22,616 nucleotides of DNA from DATARH01 sp035534535 (GTDB lineage: Bacteria > Pseudomonadota > Alphaproteobacteria > ATCC43930 > CGMCC-115725). Shown in pieces: positions 6,592 to 14,363 of the stretch (position 1 is its first letter; each line of letters starts with the position of its first letter). The stretch lies in assembly GCA_035534535.1 (NCBI GenBank), contig DATLRS010000244.1:1-22616 (forward strand), given 5' to 3'. A program made the position numbers and the translations under genes. The notes below the pieces were generated by a model. The model was not told the origin of the DNA, searched no databases, and worked only from the letters and a program-made list of their open reading frames with translations.

Positions 6592-8382
6592 TCAGACATT
6601 GCGATACCAATCCTGTAGCGCCCACAAATTGCTGTCCCATCCGCTGATCGGCGCGTTCAGCCCCTTGGCGATCCCCGACACGACGGGACGGTAGATCTCC
6701 GGGATGACGACGACCTCGGTGACGACGAGATCGTTCATCTTGATGAACAACGCCGCCCGCTTGACCGGGTCGAGTTCGCTTTCCGAGGCGTGGTAGAGCG
6801 CGTCGTACTCGGGGTTGCGCCAGCGGGTGATGTTGCGGCCCTGCCATTTGTTGGCCTTCTGCGCGGCTTCCGACGACAAGAACTGCCGCATGAACAGCGC
6901 CGGGTCGGGCTGCGTCATCGTTGTCGTGAACATCTGCATGTCGGTGTAGAATTTCGTATAAGTATCAGGGTTTCCGACATCGGACGAAAAGAATACCGAC
7001 GCCAGAACCGCCTTCAAATCCATCGCAATGCCGGCCTTCTGGCAGGCCTGCTTGATGATTTCCTGATTCTTCTGGCGCGGTGCATTGACCGAAGTCTGAA
7101 AGACGATCTTGAGCTTGATCCCATCCTTCTCGCGGATGCCATCGGACCCGGGTTTCCAGCCGGCCTTGTCGAGAAGGTCGATCGCCTTCTGTATGTTGAA
7201 TTCGTAGTGCGTGTCGAGCGAGCGGAAGCGCTTTGGGTTGTTGATGAAGTTGGCGGTGGCGACGCCGGTGCGGCCATAGATGTATTTCTGCACCGACAGC
7301 CGGTCGACCAGCAGGTTCAAGGCCTGGCGCACCGCGGGGTCGGTCAGGAACGGGTGCTTTGTCTTGATGCTGGAGCGCTCGCCGTCGACGGTCTTCCAGG
7401 GGTCGGTGGTGTTGAGTTCGATATGCTCGATATTGCCGGTCAACGTGATCTCGATACGGCCATGGCCGCCCTGTTCGAGCCGCTTCAGGATCTCGTCTTC
7501 GACTTGCAGGTTCCAGGCGAAATCGTATTCGCCGGTCTGCAGGACCGCGCGCGCCGCCGACACCGCCTCGCCGCCGCCCTTCATCTCGATCGTGTCGAAA
7601 TAGGGCCGGTTCGGCATGTGATAATCGGGGTTGCGCTTGCCGCGGACGAGATCGCCGGGCTTGAAATCGACGAACATGTAGGGGCCGGTGCCGACCGGCG
7701 TGAGGTTGGCCGGCGCATCGCGCGATGTGCCGCCCTTGTACTTCTCGAACAGGTGCTTGGGGATGATCTGCCCGCGCGGGCCGACAAAGGCGTCGGCCCA
7801 GAACGGCGTCGGCTTCGCGAACACGATTTTGACGGTGTAATCGTCGATTTTTTCGACCTTGAGGTCCTTGTAGTCGCCGATCGTCGTCGCCGCGGTAGCC
7901 GGATCGGAGGCGTATTGCCAATTGAACACGCAGTCGTCGGCGGTGAACGGCTGGCCGTCGTGCCATTTGACGCCGCGTTTCAGCTTCCAGGTCACGCTCG
8001 TCCCGTCGTGCGAGATCGTACCCTTCTCCGCATCGGGGATCTCGGCGGCCAGAACCGGGACGAGGTTGCCGTCGGCGTCCCACCCGGCGAGCGGCTCGTA
8101 AAAGATGCGCGAGCCGTCCTGGTCCTTGGTGCCGACCGCGAAATGCGGATTGAGCAGCGTCGGCCCCTCCCACCAGAGGAGTTTGAGAGAGCCGCCGCCG
8201 CCTGCCTTCGTCGGCTTGTAGGCGAACGGCGCCGCCTCGGCCGCCATGCCTTCATGCGCCATCATCAGGTTGACGAACGGGGCGGTGAGGCCAAGCCCGA
8301 TCATTCGCCGGGTGAAGGCCCGCCGCGACAGCCGCCCCGCCTTGACCGCGCCGATCAGCGTGCGCAATTCCTGCTCGTGCAT
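6592..8382 (-). CDS. Extracellular solute-binding protein, family 5 (peptide/opine type), probable Tat substrate
   Basis: 596 aa, at the long end for family 5. It would bind the solute in the periplasm and hand it to the DppBC permeases. Residues 19-24 read SRRAFT, a twin-arginine motif, followed by a hydrophobic stretch (about 27-42) and a small-residue region AAEAAP where cleavage may occur. This suggests folded export through Tat rather than Sec. The family 5 signature is clear: EPLAGWDADGNLVPVLA, then WKLKRGVKWHDGQPFTADD, FVGPRGQIIPKHLFEKY and GTGPYMFVDFKPGD. The ATG at 8382 is preceded by AGGGTGGGGAG. It is the first gene of the five-gene operon. The sigma-54-like element at 8431-8446 is the best promoter candidate. 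The ligand cannot be predicted from sequence alone. Confidence 0.92.
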   Translation of the reverse strand: MHEQELRTLIGAVKAGRLSRRAFTRRMIGLGLTAPFVNLMMAHEGMAAEAAPFAYKPTKAGGGGSLKLLWWEGPTLLNPHFAVGTKDQDGSRIFYEPLAGWDADGNLVPVLAAEIPDAEKGTISHDGTSVTWKLKRGVKWHDGQPFTADDCVFNWQYASDPATAATTIGDYKDLKVEKIDDYTVKIVFAKPTPFWADAFVGPRGQIIPKHLFEKYKGGTSRDAPANLTPVGTGPYMFVDFKPGDLVRGKRNPDYHMPNRPYFDTIEMKGGGEAVSAARAVLQTGEYDFAWNLQVEDEILKRLEQGGHGRIEITLTGNIEHIELNTTDPWKTVDGERSSIKTKHPFLTDPAVRQALNLLVDRLSVQKYIYGRTGVATANFINNPKRFRSLDTHYEFNIQKAIDLLDKAGWKPGSDGIREKDGIKLKIVFQTSVNAPRQKNQEIIKQACQKAGIAMDLKAVLASVFFSSDVGNPDTYTKFYTDMQMFTTTMTQPDPALFMRQFLSSEAAQKANKWQGRNITRWRNPEYDALYHASESELDPVKRAALFIKMNDLVVTEVVVIPEIYRPVVSGIAKGLNAPISGWDSNLWALQDWYRNV

Positions 8383-8430
8383 CTCCCCACCCTTCGACTG
8401 CGAGCCTTTGATATCCGGCTGGCGATGTTA

Positions 8431-8446
8431 TGCCAGTTTCGTGCCG
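8431..8446 (-). promoter_or_regulatory. Sigma-54-like (-24/-12) element ahead of the ABC operon
   Basis: Read on the - strand, CGGCACGAAACTGGCA aligns to the consensus TGGCACG-N4-TTGCW with two mismatches and the required GG-N10-GC spacing. Transcription would start near 8420, about 38 nt before the binding-protein ATG. A weaker sigma-70 reading (TTTGGC-N16-CATAAC, -10 at 8432-8427) overlaps it, so the assignment is tentative. Confidence 0.4.
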
Positions 8447-8575
8447 GGGCCAAAGAAGGCAAGACAGAGAATTTCCCCGGCGATCCGGTTCCACAGGAGC
8501 ATCGGAAGAAGATGTGCGTCCGGATGGCGCGCATAGCGGCTCGCCGGCGGACGCCGAGAAGGCCGTCAACGCCGC

Positions 8576-8597
8576 CAACGCCGCGCGCGCGGCGTTG
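8576..8597. promoter_or_regulatory. Perfect 22-bp palindrome upstream of the ABC operon
   Basis: CAACGCCGCGC followed immediately by its exact reverse complement GCGCGGCGTTG, with no spacer. A second 10-bp palindrome, GTTGATCAAC, overlaps its right edge (8594-8603). The centre lies about 165 bp upstream of the proposed sigma-54 start site, a normal distance for an enhancer-binding activator. The CG-alternating core could also be simple GC-rich sequence. The rest of 8383-8676 holds no gene I can support. Confidence 0.4.
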
Positions 8598-8676
8598 ATC
8601 AACAGATCGTACCGCTAGGCGCTCGCCGGCGCCTCGCGATCACACCGGATTGTCCGCCTGTGCGACCTGTCCACCC

Positions 8677-8937
8677 TCATTCGGCAGCGTCGAGATGCTT
8701 GCGGGCGAGCGTCAGCACCGCTCGCTTGTCGGGGTCGGAAAACTGCAACGCTTCCTGCTCGATTTGGCCGGCCAGTTCGTTGCACAGCACGCGCCTGCCA
8801 AGGGCCGGCAGACGCCGGCAATCATCATCGAACTCGGCGAGGATTTCCCGCAGCTTCGCCTTCCACGCGCCATCCGGCCGGGAGACCCGCGCCAGGCGAA
8901 GGATGCGACCGTGATAGTGCCCGTACAGCCCGCTCAT
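8677..8937 (-). CDS. Small hypothetical protein
   Basis: 86 aa; I do not recognise a family. From the ATG at 8937 the protein begins MSGLYGHYHGRILRLARV. It continues as a charged, probably helical protein (AWKAKLREILAEFDDDC, LAGQIEQEALQF, DKRAVLTLARKHLD) with no membrane segment or signal peptide. The frame is open up to an ATG at 9060, but residues upstream of 8937 run through AT-rich, promoter-like DNA, so the shorter start is preferred; GGGGACCGGGG ahead of it is only a weak Shine-Dalgarno. It lies alone between the ABC operon and the Ehr cluster, divergent from the latter. Whether it is expressed is unknown. Confidence 0.5.
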   Translation of the reverse strand: MSGLYGHYHGRILRLARVSRPDGAWKAKLREILAEFDDDCRRLPALGRRVLCNELAGQIEQEALQFSDPDKRAVLTLARKHLDAAE

Positions 8938-9175
8938 AGCCCCGGTCCCCGGATTTCCGCGGCGATCCGACGATCTCGTTCCCGCGTGTTCACCGTGACG
9001 GTGAGCGAGATGCGTCGAAGATGATTGGTTACCTATTATTATCGAGTGTCTACATATCATATATCAAGATCAAATAGCCAAGACTCGATTGTCACCGTTG
9101 ACCATCCCCGCAGGATATTGTAATGCTGCCTCGGGTCGTCCCTCTCGTGCACCGCCGGGGCGGCCCGTTTCCGTC

Positions 9176-9205
9176 CTGGAGAACGGTTGGCTGGAGAACG
9201 GTTGC
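9176..9205 (+). repeat. Tandem 15-bp duplication upstream of hyfB
   Basis: CTGGAGAACGGTTGG is followed directly by CTGGAGAACGGTTGC, 14 of 15 bases identical. It overlaps the -35 of the promoter candidate at 9202. It could be a two-site operator or a replication-slippage product. Confidence 0.85.
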
Positions 9206-9230
9206 CAATGATGTTTTGCCTCTCTAAAGT
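9202..9230 (+). promoter_or_regulatory. Candidate sigma-70-like promoter for the Ehr cluster (upstream)
   Basis: TTGCCA (5 of 6 to TTGACA), a 17-nt spacer, then TAAAGT (4 of 6 to TATAAT). A start near 9237 would give a leader of about 75 nt before the hyfB GTG. The -35 falls in the second copy of the 15-bp duplication. Confidence 0.3.
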
Positions 9231-9271
9231 AGACTGCGAAATATCCGGCTAGACTATGACGGATGACTGCC

Positions 9272-9300
9272 TTGTAACCGGGCACCGTTTGCAATAAAAT
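9272..9300 (+). promoter_or_regulatory. Candidate sigma-70-like promoter for the Ehr cluster (proximal)
   Basis: TTGTAA, a 17-nt spacer, then TAAAAT (5 of 6). A start near 9307 would leave only a few bases before the GTG at 9313, giving a nearly leaderless message. This fits the absence of a clear Shine-Dalgarno, but it competes with the upstream candidate. Confidence 0.3.
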
Positions 9301-9312
9301 ATCAGAGCTGTC

Positions 9313-11304
9313 GTGGACGTATTCCTGGTTGCACTTGCTCTGCTTTGGGTCGGCGGTGGGATTGCGGCGGTGCTGCGGGCACGCCCCGATGCCGCACAGA
9401 TCGCCGGACAGGCCGGGGCGGTCGCCGGGTCGGCGGTCGGGCTCGCGGCCGCAATCGGCGTGCTGGTCAGCGGCCGGGGCGAGACCCTGGTGGCCTTCTG
9501 GCCGATGCCCGGCGGCGAACTCAATCTCGCAATCGACGCGCTGTCGGCGTTTTTCCTGCTCCCGGTGTTCGGTCTTTCGCTCCTTACCGGACTTTACGGC
9601 CGCAGCTACCTGGCGAGCCGCGGCAACGCAGCGGCGGCGGCAAGCTGGTTCCACCTGAACACGCTGACGGTGGCGATGGCGCTGGTCATCGTGGCCGCCA
9701 ACGGCCTGCTGCTCCTGCTCGCCTGGGAGGTCATGGCGCTCAGTTCGTTCTTCCTGGTCATCGCGGATGATCGTCAGGCGAGCGTGCGGCATGCGGCGTG
9801 GACCTACCTGGTCGCGGCGCATCTGGGGACTTCGTTCCTGCTGGTGCTGTTCGTGCTGCTCGGGAGCGCCGCCGGAACCGGCGATTTCTCGGGCTATATC
9901 GGGGTGCTGCGCGGCAACCCGGCACTGTCCTCGGCGATCTTTCTGCTGGCGCTGATCGGCTTCGGGTCGAAGGCCGGCATCGTCCCGGCGCATGTCTGGC
10001 TGCCCGAGGCGCACCCGGTCGCCCCGAGCCATGCTTCGGCGCTGATGTCGGGGGCGATGATCAAGGTCGGGATCTACGGCATCGTTCGCATCCTGACGAT
10101 GATGGACGCGCCGCCGGCATGGTGGGGCTGGGTGCTGATCGCGGCGGGGGCGTCGAGCGGCGTGCTGGGGGTGCTGTTCGCCCTGGCGCAGCATGATTTG
10201 AAGCGCCTGCTCGCCTACCACAGCGTCGAGAACATCGGGATCATCCTGTTGGGCATCGGGATCGGCGTGCTCGGCCTGGCGCACGGGATGACGACGCTGG
10301 CGGTCATCGGTTTTGCCGCCGGCCTCCTGCACGTGCTCAACCACTCGATCTTCAAGGGCCTGTTGTTTCTCGGCGCCGGCGCGGTTCAGCACGCGGCGCA
10401 CACCCTTGAACTGGAGGAACTCGGCGGCCTTCTGAAGCGGATGAAGTGGACCGGGACCTGCTTCCTGATCGGCGCGGCGGCGATCGTCGGACTGCCGCCG
10501 CTCAACGGCTTCGTCAGCGAGTTTCTGCTGTTCTATTCGGGGTTTCTCGGAATCGCCGGGGCGAGCGCGACGGTCGCGGCCGCGGGGCTCATTGCAGTGG
10601 TCGCGATGGGATTGATCAGCGGCCTCGCCGCGGCGTGCTTCGCCAAGGCGTTCGGCGTCGTGTTCCTCGGCACCGCGCGCAGCCACGAGGCGGAAGCGGC
10701 GCATGAAGTCGCGCCGCCGATGCTGGCGGCGATGGCGGTATTGGCGCTGCTGTGTGTCGCAATCGGCGCCGCCGCGCCGGTGGTCGTGCGCTCGCTGGGC
10801 GTCGTCGTGGCGCAGGCGACCGGCCTCGCGGCGCCCCAGGTTCGCGCGGCGCTGGCGCCGGTTGCCGGTGGGCTGGGGAACGCCACCGCGATCTTCGCGG
10901 TGCTGGCGCTGGCGGCGGCGCTGTTGTGGCTGGTGCGGGCGCGCCGCCTCGCGATCGCCGGCGCCGCGCGGGGTCCGGTATGGGGCTGCGGGTTTCAGCA
11001 CCCGACCGCGCGAATGCAGTACACCGCCTCTTCATTCGCGCAACCGTTGACGACGCAGTTTCGCCTGTTCATCGGCAGCCGCGAGAGGCTGGTGCCGCCG
11101 GCCGGCTATTTTCCTGAAACGGCCTCCTATGCAAGCGACACCGGCGACCCGTTCCTGCGGCTGCTGTTCGCCCCGGGGTTTCGCTGGTTCAGCCGGGTCG
11201 TGGCGCCTCTCCACGTCCTCCAGCGCGGCCATATCCATGTTTACGTGCTCTACCTCGCGGCGACGCTGGTCGGGTTGCTGATCTGGGGCAGCCTGTGGCA
11301 ATGA
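9313..11304 (+). CDS. hyfB: Hydrogenase-4 component B-like, NuoL/MrpA-type antiporter-like membrane subunit
   Basis: 663 aa, full length for HyfB/HycC. It is a polytopic inner-membrane subunit of the proton/sodium-antiporter-like family shared with complex I, thought to carry ions when the Fe-S arm is reduced or oxidised. Conserved charged residues in membrane segments are present: Glu139 in LLAWEVMALS, Lys220 in GFGSKAGIVPAHVWLPEAHP, Lys251 in SGAMIKVGIYG, then HDLKRLLAYHSVENIGI. The HyfB-specific C-terminus is also there: WGCGFQHPTARMQYTASSF, and a final helix at the end. The start is GTG with only a weak AGAG ahead; no better in-frame start exists near the family N-terminus. The stop overlaps the next ATG (ATGA). 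It is the first gene of the six-gene operon. Confidence 0.93.
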   Translation: MDVFLVALALLWVGGGIAAVLRARPDAAQIAGQAGAVAGSAVGLAAAIGVLVSGRGETLVAFWPMPGGELNLAIDALSAFFLLPVFGLSLLTGLYGRSYLASRGNAAAAASWFHLNTLTVAMALVIVAANGLLLLLAWEVMALSSFFLVIADDRQASVRHAAWTYLVAAHLGTSFLLVLFVLLGSAAGTGDFSGYIGVLRGNPALSSAIFLLALIGFGSKAGIVPAHVWLPEAHPVAPSHASALMSGAMIKVGIYGIVRILTMMDAPPAWWGWVLIAAGASSGVLGVLFALAQHDLKRLLAYHSVENIGIILLGIGIGVLGLAHGMTTLAVIGFAAGLLHVLNHSIFKGLLFLGAGAVQHAAHTLELEELGGLLKRMKWTGTCFLIGAAAIVGLPPLNGFVSEFLLFYSGFLGIAGASATVAAAGLIAVVAMGLISGLAAACFAKAFGVVFLGTARSHEAEAAHEVAPPMLAAMAVLALLCVAIGAAAPVVVRSLGVVVAQATGLAAPQVRAALAPVAGGLGNATAIFAVLALAAALLWLVRARRLAIAGAARGPVWGCGFQHPTARMQYTASSFAQPLTTQFRLFIGSRERLVPPAGYFPETASYASDTGDPFLRLLFAPGFRWFSRVVAPLHVLQRGHIHVYVLYLAATLVGLLIWGSLWQ

Positions 11305-12227
11305 CGATGTCCGCCACCGGGTTGCACTGGTTCCTGTCGCCGCTTTGCGCGCTGCTGCTGGCGCCGCTGCTGCCGGGGCTCATCAACCGCACCAAGGCGC
11401 TGGTCGCCGGCCGGCGTGGTCCGCCATTGCTGCAGCCCTATCGGGATGCCCTCAAAAGCCTGCGGCGCGGCGCGGTCTACGGCGCGGCGACGAGCCCCTT
11501 GTTCCGGCTCGGGCCGGTGGTCAACCTGGCGGCGCTGGCGGCCAGCCTCCTCGTTCTGCCGTTCGCCGGCATCGGCGCGCCGGTCGGCTTTGCCGGCGAC
11601 CTCATCGTGCTGGCCGGACTGCTCGCCCTCGGCCGCTTCGCGACGATGCTGGCGGCGCTCGATACCGGGTCGAGCTTCGAAGGAATGGGGGCAAGCCGCG
11701 AGGCGCATTTCGCCGCCCTGGCGGAGCCGGCCCTGCTGCTGGCGCTGGCAACGCTGGTGCGGGTCACGGGCGCTGTCTCGCTGACCCCGATCTATGCGGC
11801 GATCGGGATCGCCACCTGGGCTCACACCTTGCCGACGCTGGCGCTGGTCGCGCTGACCTTCGTGGTTCTCGAACTGGTCGAGAACAGCCGGATCCCGGTG
11901 GACGACCCGAATACGCATCTTGAACTGACGATGATCCACGAGGTGATGGTGCTGGACCACAGCGGTCCGGACCTTGCCTTCATCCAGTATGCCGCGGCGC
12001 TGAAGCTGTGGGTCCTCGGCGCCCTCTTCGTCGGCCTCGTCGTGCCGCTGCACGGCGGCAGCCTGTGGCTCGATGGCGCGGCAGCGCTGCTCGGCATGGC
12101 GGGATTGGCGGTTGGTATCGGCATGGTCGAAGCGGCGATGGCGCGCTATCGCCTCGTGCACGTGCCGCAATTCATCGTCGGGGCAGCGACGCTGTCGGCG
12201 GTGGCCTTCATCGTCTATCTGGCCTGA
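11301..12227 (+). CDS. hyfC: Formate hydrogenlyase subunit 4-like, NuoH-type membrane anchor
   Basis: 308 aa from the ATG at 11301, which overlaps the hyfB stop as ATGA. A GTG 6 nt upstream and an ATG at 11307 are alternatives. This is the NuoH/HycD homologue, the membrane subunit that joins the hydrophilic arm to the ion-translocating subunits. Visible: QPYRDALKSLRRGAV near the N-terminus (45-59), GMGASREAHFA (128-138), and the strongly conserved loop ENSRIPVDDPNTHLELTMIH (194-213) with its many acidic residues. About eight hydrophobic segments are present. Downstream, hyfE starts 8 nt after the stop. Confidence 0.93.
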   Translation: MTMSATGLHWFLSPLCALLLAPLLPGLINRTKALVAGRRGPPLLQPYRDALKSLRRGAVYGAATSPLFRLGPVVNLAALAASLLVLPFAGIGAPVGFAGDLIVLAGLLALGRFATMLAALDTGSSFEGMGASREAHFAALAEPALLLALATLVRVTGAVSLTPIYAAIGIATWAHTLPTLALVALTFVVLELVENSRIPVDDPNTHLELTMIHEVMVLDHSGPDLAFIQYAAALKLWVLGALFVGLVVPLHGGSLWLDGAAALLGMAGLAVGIGMVEAAMARYRLVHVPQFIVGAATLSAVAFIVYLA

Positions 12228-12235
12228 GCGCGTCG

Positions 12236-12880
12236 ATGCCCGCCCTCCTCGAAACGATCGCCGCGATCGGCCTGGTGAGCTGCTTTGCCCTGCTCGGAAC
12301 CAGCCGGATCGGCGCCTGCATCCGCTGGCTATCGCTGCAGGGCATCGTCATCGGCCTGGTGCCGCTGCTCGCCCATGACGGCGGCTTCGGCCTGCGGGTG
12401 CTGCTGTTGGCTTGCGGCAACATCGCGCTCAAGGGGGTGATCTTCCCGTTGATCCTGCTGCGGCTGCGCGCCCGCACCGACTACCACCGCGAGGTCGAGC
12501 CGTTCGTCGGCTTCGTCGCCTCGGTGCTGTTCGGGATTGTCGCGCTGGCGGTGTCGCTGTGGCTCGCCTTGGCGCTGCAGCCGGCGCTGCGCCATGCGCC
12601 GTTTCTGATGCTGGAAGCGGCGATCTTCCTCGTCTCGATCGGGCTCTTCATCATCATCAGCCGGCGCAAGGCACTGATGCAGGTAATCGGCTACCTCATC
12701 CTGGAAAACGGCATCTTCGTCTTTGCCGTGATTACGGTCGTCACGACCCCGCTATTGGTGGAATTGGGGGTCCTGCTGGATGCCTTTGTAGCAGTCTTTG
12801 TGATGGGGATCGCGGTATTCCACATCAATCGCGAGTTCGGGTCGATCGATGTCGACCAGCTCACCGCGCTGCGGGGCTAA
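12236..12880 (+). CDS. hyfE: Hydrogenase-4 component E-like, NuoK-type membrane subunit
   Basis: 214 aa from the ATG at 12236. The open frame extends far upstream, but only as a shadow of hyfC. It is a small polytopic subunit related to NuoK/MrpC. Helices run through most of the protein, with Lys66 inside the GNIALKGVIFPLILL segment (61-75). The C-terminal family block is GYLILENGIF (152-161), then VELGVLLDAFVAVFVMGI (175-192), with Glu157, Glu176 and Asp182 in or beside membrane helices. These are plausible parts of the proton path, by analogy with NuoK glutamates. The soluble tail ends FGSIDVDQLTALRG. hyfF begins 4 nt after its TAA. Confidence 0.9.
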   Translation: MPALLETIAAIGLVSCFALLGTSRIGACIRWLSLQGIVIGLVPLLAHDGGFGLRVLLLACGNIALKGVIFPLILLRLRARTDYHREVEPFVGFVASVLFGIVALAVSLWLALALQPALRHAPFLMLEAAIFLVSIGLFIIISRRKALMQVIGYLILENGIFVFAVITVVTTPLLVELGVLLDAFVAVFVMGIAVFHINREFGSIDVDQLTALRG

Positions 12881-12884
12881 GCGC

Positions 12885-14363
12885 ATGTTCGCCGGCCATT
12901 CGATCCTGGTGATGCTCGCCGTCGCGATGGCGGGCGCCGGGATCTGCCTCGCCCTCACCCGGCCGCGCCAGATCCTGGCGACGATCGTCGCGGTTTGCGC
13001 CATCGAATGCGCGCTGGCGGCCGATATCTGGGCGGTCGTCCTGCGCGACGGTTCGGTGACGGCGGCCGCGGAATGGTTCTACGTCGATGCCTTTTCGGCA
13101 TTCCATCTGATCGTCCTCGTTCTGGTGTTCCTGCTCAGCTCGATTTTTGCCGGCGTGTACTTCGCCGGCGAGGCCGAAGCGCACGCCTTTTCGCTGCCGG
13201 TGGCGCGCCGCTTTGGGGCGCTGTGGCTTGGCTCGCTGTCGGCGATGATGCTGGTGCTGGTGTCGAACAACCTCGGCATCATGTGGGTCGGCATGGAAGC
13301 GACGACGCTGCTCAGCGCCTTCCTGATTTCGCTGCACCCCAGCCGGCTGTCGCTGGAAGCGATGTGGAAGTATCTGTTGATCTGCTCGGTCGGCATCGCC
13401 TTCGCGTTCATCGGGACGATCTTTGCCGCGGCGTCGCTGCAGAGCAGCGGCGGCGTCGAAGGCGATGCATTGTTCTGGACGAGGCTGAATTCGCCCGAGG
13501 TGCATCTCGACCCGACGCTGATGAAATTCGCCTTCATCTTTATTCTCGTCGGTTATGGCACCAAGACCGGGCTGGCGCCGATCCATTCCTGGCTGCCGGA
13601 CGCGCACAGCCAGGCGCCGGCGCCGGTTTCGGCGATGTTCTCCGGCTTTCTGCTCAACACCGCGCTTTATTGCATCATGCGCTTTGTGGCGCCGGCGCGG
13701 CACGTGCTGGGCGGCGATTTCGTCAACGGCCTGTTGATCTTCTTCGGGACGCTGTCGATCGTGGTGGCGGCCGGGTTCATCGTCTTTCAGCGCGATGCCA
13801 AGCGGCTGTTGGCCTATTCCAGCGTCGAGCATCTCGGCATCATCACGCTCGGCTTCGGCCTCGGTCCGCTCGGCACCTTCGCCGCGCTGTTCCACACGCT
13901 CAATCATTCGGTGTGCAAGCCGCTCGCGTTCTTTGCGGTCGGGCGGCTCGGGCAGCGGTTCGGCAGCCACGACATGCACGTGCTGTCGGGCGTGCTGCGT
14001 GCCGACCGGCTGTGGGGACTGGCCCTGCTCGGCAGCGTGCTAGCGCTGATCGGCGTCGCGCCGTTCGCGATCTTCATGAGCGAATACCAGCTGTTGCGCG
14101 CCGCAATCGGCAGCGGCGCCTGGCTGGTGCTGGTGGTGTTCCTGGCCGCCGGCGGCGTCGTCTTCATATCGGCGCTGCGCCATCTGATCGACATGGCCTA
14201 CGGCGAACCGCACGCCGAGCTGGCGGCGCCGCACAACGGCGCCGCTGCGGTCCTGGTTGTCGCCGCCTCGCTCGGCCTCTTGCTGCTGCTAGGTCTGTGG
14301 ATGCCCGGCTGGTTCCTGGGCGCGCTGGGCGCGGCCGCAGCGGTGCTGGGCGCCCGGCCGTGA
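12885..14363 (+). CDS. hyfF: Hydrogenase-4 component F-like, NuoN/MrpD-type antiporter-like subunit
   Basis: 492 aa from the ATG at 12885, which gives the family N-terminus; 12 extra codons upstream would overlap hyfE. It is the second large antiporter-like membrane subunit. Key residues: Glu138 in WVGMEATTLLSAFLI, Lys227 in GYGTKTGLAPIHSWLPDAHS, then FQRDAKRLLAYSSVEHLGI and HTLNHSVCKPLAFFAVG. Having both HyfB and HyfF means at least two potential ion channels in the complex, as in hydrogenase-4 rather than the smaller hydrogenase-3. The stop overlaps the hyfG GTG (GTGA). About 14 hydrophobic segments. Confidence 0.93.
   Translation: MFAGHSILVMLAVAMAGAGICLALTRPRQILATIVAVCAIECALAADIWAVVLRDGSVTAAAEWFYVDAFSAFHLIVLVLVFLLSSIFAGVYFAGEAEAHAFSLPVARRFGALWLGSLSAMMLVLVSNNLGIMWVGMEATTLLSAFLISLHPSRLSLEAMWKYLLICSVGIAFAFIGTIFAAASLQSSGGVEGDALFWTRLNSPEVHLDPTLMKFAFIFILVGYGTKTGLAPIHSWLPDAHSQAPAPVSAMFSGFLLNTALYCIMRFVAPARHVLGGDFVNGLLIFFGTLSIVVAAGFIVFQRDAKRLLAYSSVEHLGIITLGFGLGPLGTFAALFHTLNHSVCKPLAFFAVGRLGQRFGSHDMHVLSGVLRADRLWGLALLGSVLALIGVAPFAIFMSEYQLLRAAIGSGAWLVLVVFLAAGGVVFISALRHLIDMAYGEPHAELAAPHNGAAAVLVVAASLGLLLLLGLWMPGWFLGALGAAAAVLGARP

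Larger units (their letters stand above)
8938..9312. other. 375-nt intergenic region with an AT-rich core, ahead of the Ehr cluster
   Basis: No gene supported. The stretch from about 9023 to 9080 is far richer in A and T than its surroundings (TATTATTATC, ATATCATATATC), as expected for promoters or protein-bent DNA. A 7-bp inverted repeat ATCGAGT/ACTCGAT (9041-9047 and 9083-9089) brackets it. To its right are a 15-bp tandem duplication and two promoter-like pairs, listed separately. The region separates divergent genes, so it probably carries promoters for both sides. Confidence 0.5.

Noticed and set aside
2639..8382. Idea that the ABC system is a nickel importer serving the hydrogenase-like cluster
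   Set aside because: The binding protein and ATPases are of general peptide/opine type, no nickel signature is visible, and the complex has no nickel ligands to fill.
6790..8598. 602-codon + strand frame opposite the binding-protein gene
   Set aside because: Antisense shadow of a family 5 binding protein with clear motifs.
8430..8618. 62-codon + strand frame ending in an alanine-rich tail
   Set aside because: No Shine-Dalgarno or recognisable domain; its end simply translates the CG-rich palindrome at 8576-8597.
9041..9089. Inverted repeat ATCGAGT/ACTCGAT as a terminator or operator
   Set aside because: Arms of 7 bp are 35 nt apart, too far for a stable hairpin, and nothing else supports an operator; mentioned only as part of the AT-rich region.
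9280..9292. GGGCAC...TTGC upstream of hyfB, resembling a sigma-54 promoter
   Set aside because: Only 3 nt separate the two boxes instead of 5, so the fixed GG-N10-GC spacing is broken.
9070..11001. 643-codon - strand frame opposite hyfB
   Set aside because: Arg/Gln/His/Asp-rich composition typical of the antisense of GC-rich coding DNA, and hyfB on the + strand is clearly real.
12995..14359. Long + strand reading upstream of hyfG in its frame
   Set aside because: It is the out-of-frame shadow of hyfF; the GTGA overlap at 14360 gives a natural start.
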